Below are positions 24,866-35,530 of a DNA stretch of 64,000 nucleotides, in pieces. The stretch lies in NCBI GenBank assembly GCA_018398815.1, contig CM031602.1, forward strand, positions 102,544,683-102,608,682, in the 5' to 3' direction. The position numbers and the translations under genes were made by a program. Under the pieces are notes generated by a model, which worked only from the letters and a program-made list of their open reading frames with translations, searched no databases and was not told where the DNA came from. This stretch comes from Conus ventricosus. Taxonomy: Eukaryota > Mollusca > Gastropoda > Neogastropoda > Conidae. Every line of letters begins with the position of its first letter. Positions within the stretch are counted from its first letter, which is position 1.

Positions 24866-24960
24866 TTTGACATAGATTTGCAAGCCCTCAAAACTGTGTC
24901 AAACGTGCAGCCAGCACGTTTGACATAGATTTGCAAGCCCTCTAACTGTGTCAAACGTGC
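24866..24960. repeat. tandem duplication containing a palindrome
   Basis: Two copies of a roughly 47-bp unit (TTGACATAGATTTGCAAGCC...). The second copy is flanked by a perfect 12-bp inverted repeat, GCACGTTTGACA at 24,914-24,925 and its complement at 24,949-24,960. Confidence 0.65.
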
Positions 24961-25059
24961 GGCATCCCGTTTAGCCTAGTTAAGAGTGGTGAAACTAGCA
25001 AGCCTCCTAACGGGGTGCCCTCTTATCGCAGTTAAATTCCCATTCAAACATAAATAAGT

Positions 25060-25498
25060 ATGCACCCACCCCACCCCCCCCCATCCCTATGTATGCCCCC
25101 ATGCATGCACATACACCCCCCAACACACAAACGCATGCACGCAAGTTCTTAATCAGTAACCTTTAAGTTCTTACTCAAGTCTTACCAAGTGTTTAATCAA
25201 GTCACCTTTAAGTTCTTACTTATTTTATCTTAAGTTCTTCATAAGCCCATTTTAAGTGCTTAATCAAGTTACCTTTAAGTTCTTTTCTAAAGTCCCCTTT
25301 TAAGTTCTTAATCAAGTCATTTTTAAGTTCTTACTCAAGTCACCTTTAAGTTCTTACTCTAGTCACCTCAGGAACTTGATTAAGACACCTCAAGTTCTTA
25401 ACTTAAATCGCCTCAAGATCGTAATTAAGTCATCCTCTAAGTACAACCAATTCTTATTCAAGTTATCTTATAATTATTTATTAAGTTCTTAAAGTATT
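25060..25498. repeat. subterminal 23-bp tandem repeats, left end of copy C
   Basis: Units of about 23 bp with the core AAGTTCTTACTCAAGTCACC repeat from about 25,140 to 25,498 with small indels. They are the inverse complement of the repeats at 17,258-17,510. The outer 80 bp is rich in CCCC and GCATGC. Confidence 0.75.
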
Positions 25499-25548
25499 AT
25501 TGCATCTGAAATGGATCAAAATGATCTTTTGTTGTTGGCGGTTCTGGC

Positions 25549-26008
25549 TTATTTTTTTGTTTCGGCTTCTGTATTTAGTGGTTCAGATTTTTTTGACTGC
25601 TTTGGTTTTTGCTGGCGTTTTTTATATATTTTATAACCGTAATAACCGCCCCCCTGCAGCAATGGCGCCAAAAATGAAAAACTGTTTTAATTTCAATATT
25701 CCACGAAGACTTTGGTGTTGTAGGCCTTGAATTAACTTGTTCTTGTTCTGGCGTTTTTATAGCTGGCATTGAAAAAAAACTTGCTGCGGCATCACTGTTG
25801 GTGTTGGCGGCGTTTATGTTTTCATTATGAGTTATATTCTGTGATTGTAATATTAATTTTGTTCGTTTGTTCCACTTGCTAATTTTTTTCCCCTGCTGCA
25901 ACACTTTCCAGGATGGGGAGGTTTGTTACTGTCACTTTCTCCCCCTGATTCAATGTTTTCTGATTCAATTTTTCCCCTGATTCTGCTTTTTTTTTCGGGC
26001 TCGTTCAT
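25549..26008 (-). pseudogene. small single-span membrane protein, copy C
   Basis: The start at 26,008 gives MNEPE. A Glu/Ser/Asn-rich N-terminal part precedes KTPEQEQVNSRPTTPKSSW (about 25,690-25,750), a hydrophobic span (FFIFGAIAAG, about 25,655-25,685), a YGYKIYKKRQQ basic segment, and a stop near 25,549. Two frameshifts separate these parts. It is transcribed toward the element end and lies next to the 23-bp repeats, as in copy A. The function is unknown. Confidence 0.5.
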
Positions 26009-26190
26009 TTTGAAGGAAAAAAAAATCTATTATGATTAAAAAAGTAATTAATCCCATGATCATGGCGACAGTAATGTTCCAAATCTGTAATATAGATCGC
26101 ATCCTGGAGACTCTAATGACTTTGTTAAAACTGGATTGGGTTAAATCATAATAAAATCTTGTTCAGAATCAATGGGCGCGAATCTAGCTA

Positions 26191-26467
26191 CTAGTTTAGT
26201 GTATAAACTAAGAACCGTTTTCCCCCAACACTTTTTACCATTCTCGCCCCTAGTTGCGCTTCATACCTGTTATGATTCTTTACAATGTCTTGTGGCGACA
26301 TCTGTTGAATCTGTTCTATGCTGAATTCATTTCGAGGAACTGTTTTGTTTTTCCACACGGCCCCCAAAGAATACACCCCTTTCCCTTTTTTGGCATAATA
26401 GCTTGGTCATCAACTTGATCATTTGTAATCATAAGTTCAGAAGGTTTAGTAGATCGTCGCTGTTCAT
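26191..26467 (-). pseudogene. small element ORF (WKNK type), copy C
   Basis: The start at 26,467 gives MNSDDLL. The C-terminal 60 codons are intact: VWKNKTVPRNEFS, then QMSPQDIV and an NRYE/QLGARMVKSVG segment, ending LVYTLN at 26,191. It is divergent from the ORF at 26,503 across 35 bp. A roughly 90-codon ORF of this kind is present in both complete copies. Function not known. Confidence 0.5.
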
Positions 26468-26502
26468 GTTTTTTTATTATTTATAATTATTTTATTTTTT
26501 AA

Positions 26503-26753
26503 ATGACACCGAAAAAACTGTTCCCAACCCTTTTGTATACCATTCTGCTGTTATTGGAGCCCTTTAATGTAGGATACACGATGCTTGGTAAAACTGTTTA
26601 AAAATAAAACCAGCAGATCTTGGCAAGCTAGGCTTTGAGGATTCAGCAAAACTGATTGTTATCATTGCAGCTTCATTTGCTACGAAAGATTTTCTAGTTA
26701 AGCAAGGAATAATTCCAGACAGTATTAATATGAAAAAAAAATTACATTTATAA
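26503..26753 (+). pseudogene. small element ORF with hydrophobic segment, copy C
   Basis: Starts MTPKKLFPTLLY at 26,503 after an A/T leader. The downstream frame carries PADLGKLGFEDSAKLIVI, then AASFATKDFLVKQG (about 26,605-26,720), and stops at 26,751. The hydrophobic IVIIAAS stretch could be a membrane span. It is the first of four same-strand genes ending with the integrase. Confidence 0.5.
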
Positions 26754-26755
26754 AA

Positions 26756-27160
26756 ATGGCTTAAACTCGTAATGATGATAGTGGCGCTGTGGTGAATGCG
26801 CTTCTTTTACGGAAGTAATTACGCATTTAGTAAACTACGGGATAACAGCGAGAGAAAAAGACATAACAAAGCTATGGAGAAAACTAGCCGCAGCACAAGA
26901 TTACTATGAAAAGCAGAGAATTGAGCAGTTAGTTTTTCATTAACGACAAACTGAAAAAAAAACAGGACATGCAGCTTACACTTTAAAAAAGATGTTGATC
27001 AAGCAATAAAAGAATATTATCTAGTAAAGGGGCAAACCAATCGAGACATTGCCCCCGCCAAAATTCAGTGATTTTTTACAGCCATCAGAAAAACAAAAGA
27101 TGCAAGAAATCGTGTTTATTGCCTTTTGGGATGACCGTTGTGTATTTTGTTGCGCATAAT
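26756..27160 (+). pseudogene. element ORF upstream of integrase, copy C
   Basis: The start ATG at 26,756 lies 3 bp past the previous stop. It contains RNDDSGAVVNAL, then REKDITKLWRKLAAAQDYYE (about 26,850-26,915) and a Lys/Gln-rich helix with AIKEYYLVKGQTNRD (about 27,005-27,045). It ends just before the integrase start. The layout suggests one transcription unit. No family recognised. Confidence 0.5.
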
Positions 27161-27175
27161 ATTGGCTGAATAAAA

Positions 27176-28110
27176 ATGAACAAAATCTATTATTCGCCCA
27201 AAGGATATTGGAAGGAATCACAGCAATTAAAAAGCAAGCCAAGCAGGGGAGTCAGTGAACAAACAGCGAAGGAATGGTTATCTAAACAAGCAAGCTGGCA
27301 AATTTATCTACCCGCACCAAACGAATACAGAGACCACACTTTGTGAATACAACGCCCAAACGACACCCATCAAATGGACCTTCTTATTTACCCCATGATA
27401 CGATTAGACGAAAAAGATTTAAGTACGCACTTACAGTCATTCCATAGCTTCAAGATACAAAGATGTGGAACCATTAACACAAAAGAGTGCTTCTGCTGTT
27501 GCTGTTGCTATACACTGATATATCAACGAGGCCCGTTAACTTACCCTCGCAATGATTCAAGTTGATGATGGAAAAGAATTTTAAAGGCCAAGTGAACAAT
27601 TATTGTTTAAAACATGAGTTAGCATTAAAAGAGGGATTCCAGGAGTCCACAGATCACAGGCTTTAGTTGAAAACTTTAACAAACAGTTATTTTGAAAGAC
27701 TTTTCTCCTACCAGTATCACAGAGAGCTGATTGACAATTCTCGCAAAACAGAATGGGTAGAAACTGCCCTCAGTTTTGCGCACAATGAATAAGAAGAATT
27801 TAAATTAACAGGCTAAAACATACAAGCAATCAAAAAAAAACAATAGATGTTGTTGAAGGGGACTCCAGTACAACCAGCAAACTATTACCGTTTGGTTTAA
27901 AAGTAAGGTACCTTTATTTACCTGGGGAAGCAGAAGGGGACACTCGCATCAGGGGAACGATCCAGTTTGGAGTGTTGATCCATATGAAATAAAAAAGAAT
28001 TGTAAAAATGAAAACCGCCCGTGTATTATTTACGAGAAACTGACACAACAAAACAACCACTCCTCAAAGATCTTTTGTGAAGCAGAAATGCAGGATAATC
28101 CCACCGACAC
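27176..28110 (+). pseudogene. Polinton integrase (retroviral-type, DDE), copy C
   Basis: This integrase is of the rve superfamily used by Polinton/Maverick elements to insert their DNA. It starts MNKIYYSPKGYWK at 27,176. A WQIYLPAP segment (about 27,297-27,320) precedes the core. The catalytic residues are visible: Asp in QMDLL (27,377-27,379), Asp in QVDDGKEF (27,564-27,566) and Glu in LVENFNK (27,669-27,671). The second Asp and the Glu are 35 codons apart, as usual for rve. The tail has YYRLV.KSKV, a YLPGEAEGGTRI segment and VYYLRE (about 27,885-28,045). Length near 310 codons, with several frameshifts. It converges on polymerase B. Confidence 0.85.
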
Positions 28111-28165
28111 AGTTTCCCGTTGCTTAATTAATTTTTTTAATTTACTAAATATATTTGAGTCTAAA

Positions 28166-28508
28166 ATAGAAGCTCAGAAGGAAGCGCAGAATGAAACAAG
28201 AATGATAAAGGAAGAGACCCTTTGGGAAATTTATACGGGAATCATATGATACGAGTTCTACTATTAAGGAAACATTTGCGAGGATTCATCGGCACATGGC
28301 AATGCATCCAGATCTCCTACAGCCCAAAATCCAAAATTTTGATTATCAAATATGGGGAAAAGAATAATTTGAAATAATAAAAAAATTCGAGCACATCAAG
28401 CAAACAGAGAAAAAATTTGTTTTGAATTGGATAATGATAGATTGAGCTTATAATAAAATTGAGGAAAAATATAAACCCGCGGACAAAGCGGACGAAGAAG
28501 ATATATAA
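28166..28508 (+). pseudogene. small hydrophilic element ORF, copy C
   Basis: The A/T leader TTTTTTTAATTTACTAAATA precedes the expected start, which reads ATA at 28,166 where copy A has ATG. It then gives EAQ.EAQNETRMI and an IHRHMAMHPDL segment (about 28,275-28,315), with a Lys/Asp/Glu-rich end at 28,508. It converges with the polymerase terminus at 28,553. Unknown function. Confidence 0.45.
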
Positions 28509-28552
28509 TTATGCCGTTCTCCAGTGTCCAAATTGCATATGAAAACTCTTGA

Positions 28553-31500
28553 TTATTAAATACTCGTTTTGTGTTGGTGCTGTCGAGAGACTTTTTTGTT
28601 ACAACTGTTGTTTTGATCCATGTAGATTAGATCGTAGTTTTACGTTGTCATGATGAAAAGTATTTTTATGAACAATGCTTCTTTGTAGTTGTTCATGTGA
28701 TAATGTTTGACTGCACATCACTGCGAGATATTCCTTTTGCTTTCTTAATGGTTTTCTCCCGCTCGAAATACTGTACATTTTCGACCTTAAACCAATAAAC
28801 TCCTTAATCACCCCTCCAGATAATTCATCCCTTTATCTTTCCTAAAACCTTCTTATTAACAGTTGAATGTAAAGGTGAATCTTTAGGGTAATCAGATGTG
28901 TCATACCATCCCGCATGCCCTTTAGCTCCTACTATTTTCCCGTCTTTATAGATGTCTTCAGTAGGGATACTATAACAAAACTATCTGTATCTGTGTAAAG
29001 TACTTTGGACTCTGGTACAAGGGTTTTAAAGTAGTCATAAAGAAATTCTAACACAAAAGCTTTGATAATTCTAAAAAAGTAAACCCAATAAATACAGGTT
29101 TGTCCAATTTTACTTTCTTTTTTTCATCATTATGCCAAAAAGCTGATCATGAAATCTTCTAAAGTCCTGATAAATTAAAGGTTTTGAATCAGCTTAATTG
29201 CATCGTTCTCTCTGGCGACCAATTGACGTCTTTGCGCTTGTGTGGATTCTCCATAGTCTTTCCAAAACAGCTGTTGTTCATTTAGCTTGAAAAAGTCTTT
29301 TTTTGAACATCTGTGGATTTAGTTCTGAGATCAGTGTTTTTCATGATGTATGGTTTCATGAACTGTTCTTGATCAAAGCAAATTTTTACGATGAACTGCT
29401 GGTCAACTTCAAACCATGTCTTAAATAAAATTGTGGAAGTCTGTAAAAGACAGACATATTTTTTTGCCCCCAAAAATTTGGCACAAGTTTAGGGGGCTCT
29501 GTTTTTGTCATCTTTAGGCTTTTCTGCTGTAATGGATAGTCATTATGCAGGTCATGGGGTTCATGAGGATATTCTAAGTCAACTTCTAGAATAAGCCCCG
29601 ATGTCGATCAGGCGTTAAACTGCTCAACCACTTAATGCCTTTTGAATATATTTTTCAGATCGTCGTCTGTGTACATTTTAAGTTACGTAATGGAAGTGAT
29701 TGCGCCATACCAACCATACAGATTGTTTCATCTAAATACATGAATAGTTAGACCTTTTACTTGGTCATAATCATTAGGTATTGTTGTTTGCTTTACAGTA
29801 ATGATGTGGGCGCCTACTATTTCCTCCACGCAATCCGTTTTCAATCATCTGAAGCATTGGCAGGGCAGACAATAAAACAATCTGTACTCCAGTAAACTTT
29901 AAGAAAGCATCCCAACTCATCACGGGCGCAGAAATGTAATGCGCGGGGTCCAGGCTATAATGTTTCATGCAGGTCTTCTATAATTTTTCAAAGACGTCCG
30001 CCAACAAAACAAACGTCAGCCATCAAGTATGAATCATGATAGTCTCCATCGTTTTACACTCTAACTTCTGCCCTGCTTCTTGAGCATGCTGGTAATCAGA
30101 ATCACTGATGTCCTTTCTTCTAAGACTAGAAAAGAACGTGCCTTTAGGTGGAAGTGTATCTTCGTCAAACCTTTGCCAATGTTCATGTACTCATAAGGGT
30201 AAACGCCCTTTCTAACAAGAGTTGGTCAAAATATTCTTCTGTTATTGGGGAGGACTTTAAGGACATAGCAGCGACTCTAATGAACCCATCATGTGTTGCA
30301 TAGAGTCATAAAAAGACATGTTACTTAAAGTGAAACACATGTACTTTTCTGATGACTGTGCAATGCATGTTACCTTAAAGGGACGTTGGTTACTGCTTGC
30401 ATTATAAGGTGAGAGTCATAACCTCGCAAGTTGTGAAAGAAGATGGGAAGCTTTCCATGTCTTTGGTCAAACTTTAGTTGAAGATTACATTTACTGTGTG
30501 CCGCTCCTCTGAACTTCCCACTAATGTGATCATGGTCTCTTACTGTTGGTGTGTTGCTTCTTCACTGTTAGTTATTAGCTCTAAACCGCAAATCCAACAA
30601 TTGTGGGGCTGTTTTTATACTGTTGTTGGTCTTCAGGTGTCATCTTGATTTCAGATAATTCAGATTATTAGAACAAGCATCACGCAATTGTTTTCATGCG
30701 CTGTAAAAATCACTAGCCGATCTGCCCTCTGTAAAATTCTGGCGTTGAATGAGCGCCATCCGACCTAACAACAATGAAAGCAAATGAACAAATCTGTGAT
30801 TACTTTTTAAAGACTGTTTTTGGGAAGTTTCTGGGGGGTTGTCCTTCATAAGGAACAAAAGCGACTCGAAGTCTGCGTAACAACATATGGACTCGTTTGC
30901 ATCCGTTTCCAGTTCTTAAAACTAACTTTACTGCCTTTTCTGGGCGTAATTAGGTTTTTGTATTACAGTCAACTGGGCTGATACAATGTTTCTTATGTTC
31001 GCTTGCAGCTTTAACGGATGGAAATTTTTGTTAAACATTTCTACAGAATTCTTGTTTATGCCCCTCCTTTGAAGTATGCTGCATTAGTCTACTCATTGTG
31101 CGTATTCAATGTGTAATGCGGTAGCCCGCTGGTGAAAACTCCGTAGTAAGTCAACATGATTTTTGTCTGGTTCGCCAATCGTTGGACTGTTCTTTGGACA
31201 CTTAATCGGCTGTAGATTTGTTTTTTTCAGACCATGTGTATACATTAAAAGTTATTGGTTTGTTTTGTTCTTCAAAAGGGTCAATTTTGTCCACACTAAA
31301 CAGGAAAGGATATTCCACTAAAGTTAAGATCATTGATGTAAGGTTCATAGTTAGACACTCTCTCTGCTTTTTGCGGACGTAATGAAGCCTTGCAAGATCG
31401 CACCACATAAAACATTTGTTGTCTGTATTCTTTATGTTTAAAACTGCTCTTTTTGCAACTAATGCTGGAGGTAGTGGAATGTAAGACTTGCCTACAATCG

Positions 31501-31910
31501 GCGCATACTTAGCCTGTTTTAATCTGATCTCTATGACTTCGCCCTCTGACCAACCAGAGCCTCTCATTTTGGCTTCTTCAGCGGCCACATCAAACTGTGT
31601 AAGCAGCTGGTCTCCCCAACCAGGTGTTTAAGTCATTAGAGGAAAGAATAGTCTGCTGTTTAGTTGAGACCCAGACTTCTAGATTTTCTTCATTTATTGT
31701 TATATAGTCGATTAAAACTTTTAACATTAATTTATCTGGCGGGTCTATTGTTAGTTTACCTGGAACTTGAGAAATAGCATGAACAACACTTGCCTGTACG
31801 TTTGCTGAATCAATGACTTCTAGACTGATATCATTTAAAGCTTTTGATAAATCTTCTTCCTTAAGCATTGTTTCAAACAATTCGTCTGGACCTTCATATA
31901 TCTTATCCAT
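28553..31910 (-). pseudogene. polB: Polinton-type DNA polymerase B, left arm of copy C
   Basis: This is a protein-primed-type family-B polymerase, about 1,115 codons, starting MDKIYEGPDE at 31,910. The N-terminal domain (SVVHAISQVPGKL) is followed by a GKSYIPLPP and KCFMWCDLARLHYV region (about 31,390-31,490), Exo I VVYADFES (about 30,855-30,890), the endonuclease VII-like zinc module (about 30,500-30,600), palm motif A DANNLYGW-like remnants (about 29,700-29,735), the motif B region NNSCFGKTME (about 29,240-29,280), motif C DTDSFVIDIP (about 28,965-29,000) and a C-terminal end near 28,560. The A/T leader lies at 31,913-31,955. The frame is broken many times, so it is not functional as read. 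Confidence 0.9.
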
Positions 31911-31958
31911 GCTGAGTTTCTTTTCTAACTCAAAATATTTATTTAAATAAAAAAAAAC

Positions 31959-32662
31959 TTAATCAGAATCAATATCAATGGTCTTTTTGTGCTTGGACTC
32001 ATAAACTAAAGTATAAACACCCTTTGGCGTTGTTAATGTGAGCTGTTTAGAACAGAGTTTAATGTTTCGTTTACTTTTTTAAACATTCCTTTTTTATCTG
32101 CTCAGTGTCTGGCTGTTGAGAAAAAGTTGTCCTTGCCTTTCTTTGAAGATCAAACTTTTGTCTTTTGTCGTCCTCAAAATCAGCCTGTAAACGACTAAAT
32201 TCTTCATCTGTGATGTTTGAGTCAGCTAGTGCTTTATTTATTGTCAGTTTGAAGGAACTAAGTTTAGCTGTTATTAGTTGAACTATAGCTGTGTGCTTTT
32301 GGAGTTTAGTTTTTAATTTTTTGCTGGCAGTACTTACAGCTAATGAGCACAGGCCAAGAGTTAAAGACAAACCGCCTAGAGGTAAAGCTGCGGGTGCACC
32401 AACACCTTTTTGCTAAGACAACACTTGTCCCTGCTGATAGAGCACTTATAGTTGATGTTCCAGTATTAACATATGTAACAGCATTAAAGGCAGCAGAATA
32501 CCTTCGTTTGGTTATGCTGTATTTTGAAAGGTCCGCTTTTAGTTTTTGTTGCATTTGTGTAATGTTGGTTAATCTGAAGGTTTTTTATGTTAGGGCTTTC
32601 TATAGCAGCAGAGTTGCCTACTATCTCTTCTTTAGGTATTTTTGGATAATGCTGACAGACAT
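31959..32662 (-). pseudogene. hydrophobic/charged element ORF between capsid and polymerase, copy C
   Basis: The start at 32,662 gives MSVSIIQKY. The middle has TISALSAGTSVVLAK and a Gly/Leu-rich run GGLSLTLGLCSLAVSTASKK (about 32,310-32,440), then a Lys-rich helix with NITDEEFSRLQADF (about 32,165-32,215), and ends KKTIDIDSD at 31,959. About 235 codons. The hydrophobic stretch followed by a charged helical tail recalls uncharacterised proteins of invertebrate Polinton-like elements. A role in the virion is possible but unproven. Confidence 0.55.
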
Positions 32663-33235
32663 GCTTTAAAAAAATAATTTTGTATTGTATAACTTTTAAT
32701 CTGTTATCTTGAATATTCAGCTGCGCATCATATATTAAAAACAAATGTACATTAAGTGGTTTATCGCCATCTTTTTCTTTATCAATTTGAATGTTTATTA
32801 CGTCTTTAACCGTTCTCCCACTTCCATGCAACTGATTATCCTCTGTTGACCTTAGGTCAATCCATAAACCGTATTTTTGTTGTTAAATAATCATCAAGCT
32901 TAACACCGTGAAGGTGTAGATCTTTAGACACAAGGTCTACTGTTGGACTTCTACACCTCCCACCCCCCCAAATAATTTTCTTATTTCGTCAAAATGCTGA
33001 TAAGGTCTAAGCCCGCTAGCGTAGATTTGGTTAGGACTACCCTCAATCGAACTTTGTACTTTCGTTATTTTTGGATTAATAAACTTTTCACTTCCTCTTT
33101 TGAATGGTTCTTCATCTTCACACAGCAATAAAATACCTTTAAGTGATCTTGCTGCGGCACTAAGATTAAAATTCCATATAGTGTCTGCCTTGCTTTTGGG
33201 ATATGTTGTATGATGAATCACTCTTTCGTAATATA

Positions 33236-34768
33236 CTCAGAGGCATAAAAAACGCGAAAACAAACTGTATAGAAATGTTGATGTAATTTGGCTCCCGATT
33301 CCTTTGAACTGGTATAGAAAGTGAGAAAAAGCAATCGAACACCGCAAACGTGTCCTTTCAAAGTTCATTCTGGTAGAAAATAAGGTCACATGAACTTGAC
33401 CTTGACCCTGTGTTAACAGCAGAATGTCAGTATCTGGTGTGACCACCTCGAGCATTGATCACAGCTGTGCACCTGCGGTACATCGAGCGCACCAGAGTGT
33501 TGGTCTGCCTCTGGGGGACTTGCCACCAACACCTGGCCCACAGCGACAGCAAGCTGAGCTGCTGTCTGGGGTCTGGGGTTGAGCTGGTTGAACTGCCTCT
33601 GAAGGGCATCCCAGAAATGCTCTATTGGGTTTAAGGTGGGGAGAACGGGCTGGGTGAGGCAGCAGATTGATGTTGTTCTGCCTCAGGAAGTTCTGCGTAG
33701 CACGGGCAGTGTGCGGCCTTGCATTGTCCTGCTGAAACAGGTTCTGTGGATGCTGCTGGAAATGCGGCAGGATGTGGGGCCTCAGAACTTGGTCGAGTAA
33801 ATTGAACAGCAGTGACCCCGTTACCACGTCCTGGACCCACATTCTGGAAGATGACTGACCCAATACGGCGATTTATGCCGATAGCCCCCAGATCATGATG
33901 CTTTCACCACCCCATGGGTCCCTTTCGGTGATGTTGGCATCCGTGAAGCGTTCCCCCGCTCTTCTCCCGATCCGAATGCGGCCATCGCCTGGGTCGACGC
34001 AGAGAACGGCTTTCATCACTGAAGAGGACTCGGCCCCAGTCCCGATGGCGCCAATGCACGTGGATCTGTGCCCATGCAGACGGTTCTGGCGATGCTGGAG
34101 TGTCAGGATAGGTCGCCGGGCTGGACGCCTGCATTGGAGACCAACTGTGTTCAGTCGGCGACGCACGGTCCCTGTTGCTGATTGGCCTGCCATGGTTGCC
34201 GACGGTGTTCCTGGCTGTGTTGGCAGCGGTTTGGTAAGGCTCCCGTCGATGCTGACGAAGAGATGGCGGTCTTGGGCTGCTGTGGTGACCTTCGGTCTGC
34301 CGCTCCTCGGTCTGTCATCAGTGGTGTTTCTTGCTTGAAAGCGGTCCAGAAGGCGATAGACGGTGGAAATGTGGACTCCGAATGCGATAGCGACCTGCCT
34401 CATTGGAACCCCGGCCTGCAGTTGCCCCATTGCTATGCAACGATCTTGACGAGAAAGTCTCGGCATTATGTTGGCGCCTCTGGAAGGGATGATTTGAACT
34501 TTTTGGGGTTTGAAATTTATAGCCCACAATGGGGGCCACATTGAGTTGCAATTCACATTGATGCACGTGGCGTAGGTAGTCCACATGGCAAATGCACTCC
34601 TCGTGCCAAAACGCTGACCCGGCAACATTCACCACTGTTACAAGGTTACAACGGCCAAGACACACGTACTGCTAATGTTGCACGTGCCAACGACATTGCT
34701 TACGTCCTGTTCACATGTGAACAATCGTGCACTGTCTCTATTTTTTCGCGTTTTTTTTTTACTCTGAG
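33236..34768 (-). mobile_element. Tc1-like DNA transposon in copy C capsid gene
   Basis: 1,533 bp flanked by TA at 33,234-33,235 and 34,769-34,770. The left end reads CTCAGAGGCATAAAAAACGC; the right end read inward is CTCAGAGTAAAAAAAAAACG. It carries one transposase frame on the minus strand. The empty target is visible in copy A near 8,815-8,835. Confidence 0.9.
33427..34466 (-). pseudogene. Tc1-like transposase (copy C)
   Basis: This cut-and-paste transposase of about 346 codons starts MPRLSRQDRC at 34,466. The paired helix-turn-helix region contains MRQVAIAFGVHISTVYRLL (about 34,350-34,410), followed by a GRPK linker (about 34,285). Catalytic motifs are FSDESR (first Asp, about 34,000-34,025), QDNARPHTA (second Asp, about 33,707-33,735) and NPIEHFWD (Glu, about 33,605-33,630, in another frame). 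It ends ARGGHTRY-like at 33,427. At least two frameshifts inactivate it as read. Confidence 0.85.
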
Positions 34769-35486
34769 TAATATTGCTAATTTGACTGATATTGTTGCTC
34801 AATCAGCCTTGCTAAATTAGGGTTGCTAACAACGTCAAACTCTAACGAGATGTCAGAAATGCTGTACTTTGCTTCGGTGTCTGATGATCTGATAACACGT
34901 TTGTATTCATTAAAAGTTAGCTCGTATGACAATCTGTCTTTTAATGCTCCTTGAAAGTATGGTGCATGCGATTTTAACAACTCAAAATCTAAGGGAATGG
35001 AAAAGCGATTTCCATACGCAAAATTTACAGCTACATACTTGTTACCGTCTTTTGCATCTTCAGCAAGTATTCTGTGTTTTAGTGCTTCATTATTTTCTAT
35101 TCCTTGAAAACGCAAGATCGGCCCTTTCATTCTCGGTTAGCCATAAATCAGAATAGATTAAAAATATGTCTGCATTGTGTAAAGAAAATATTTCTTGCCC
35201 CTCAAGTTTTATAGACATTTTCTTAACGATTGCCCGTCCCAGATTCTGGACAACTGTCCTGTTTGGGTCTGTTGCTGATTCAAGTTCTATTTTGAAAGTA
35301 AGGTGCGCAGAGCCTGGCACAATCACTTTATCTGCTCCTAGGTCTGGAAATTTGACAGTAAGAATTTGATCTGCATCAATAGTAGATGGATTATTTGGAA
35401 CAGTAATATTCCGTTTATTTCCTTCACGCCAAAGGGCTCTTTCAGTCTTCTATGCGGGTCAGAATTGAGCCATATGCCTTTGACAT

Positions 35487-35530
35487 TTTTTTTATGAAAC
35501 AAAATAAAAAGTTAATTATTTAAAAAAAAC
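35487..35530. promoter_or_regulatory. short divergent promoter region (capsid / coiled-coil genes)
   Basis: 44 bp of A/T-rich DNA separate the divergent starts at 35,486 (minus) and 35,531 (plus). The same arrangement, with about 43 bp, is in copy A (8,050-8,092). Both promoters must lie here or inside the genes; no specific factor site can be named. Confidence 0.4.

Larger units (their letters stand above)
23298..25059. other. spacer between copy B and copy C
   Basis: No element genes. A plus-strand remnant at 24,388-24,598 reads one plausible protein segment (LADIFERDVVNFEKLLTFEE...) with one internal stop; I do not recognise it. Two structured repeats are listed separately. A GACA microsatellite lies near 23,915-23,932. 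Confidence 0.4.
32670..35486 (-). pseudogene. probable major capsid protein, copy C, split by a Tc1-like transposon
   Basis: The start at 35,486 gives MSKAYGS. Removing the transposon leaves about 1,280 bp (427 codons). Segments include KVIVPGSAHLTF (about 35,295-35,330), GRAIVKKMSIKLEG, YSDLWLTENERADL (about 35,100-35,150), YGNRFSIPLDFELL (about 34,975-35,020), LSYELTFNEY and PNLARLIEQQYQ up to the insertion at 34,769, then WNFNLSAAARSLKGIL (about 33,130-33,180), SPNQIYASGLRPYQ (about 32,990-33,035), GLWIDLRS and LHGSGR (about 32,825-32,870). The strand-rich texture fits a double jelly-roll capsid; assignment is from remembered similarity, not a search. Divergent from the coiled-coil gene, 44 bp away. 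Confidence 0.65.
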
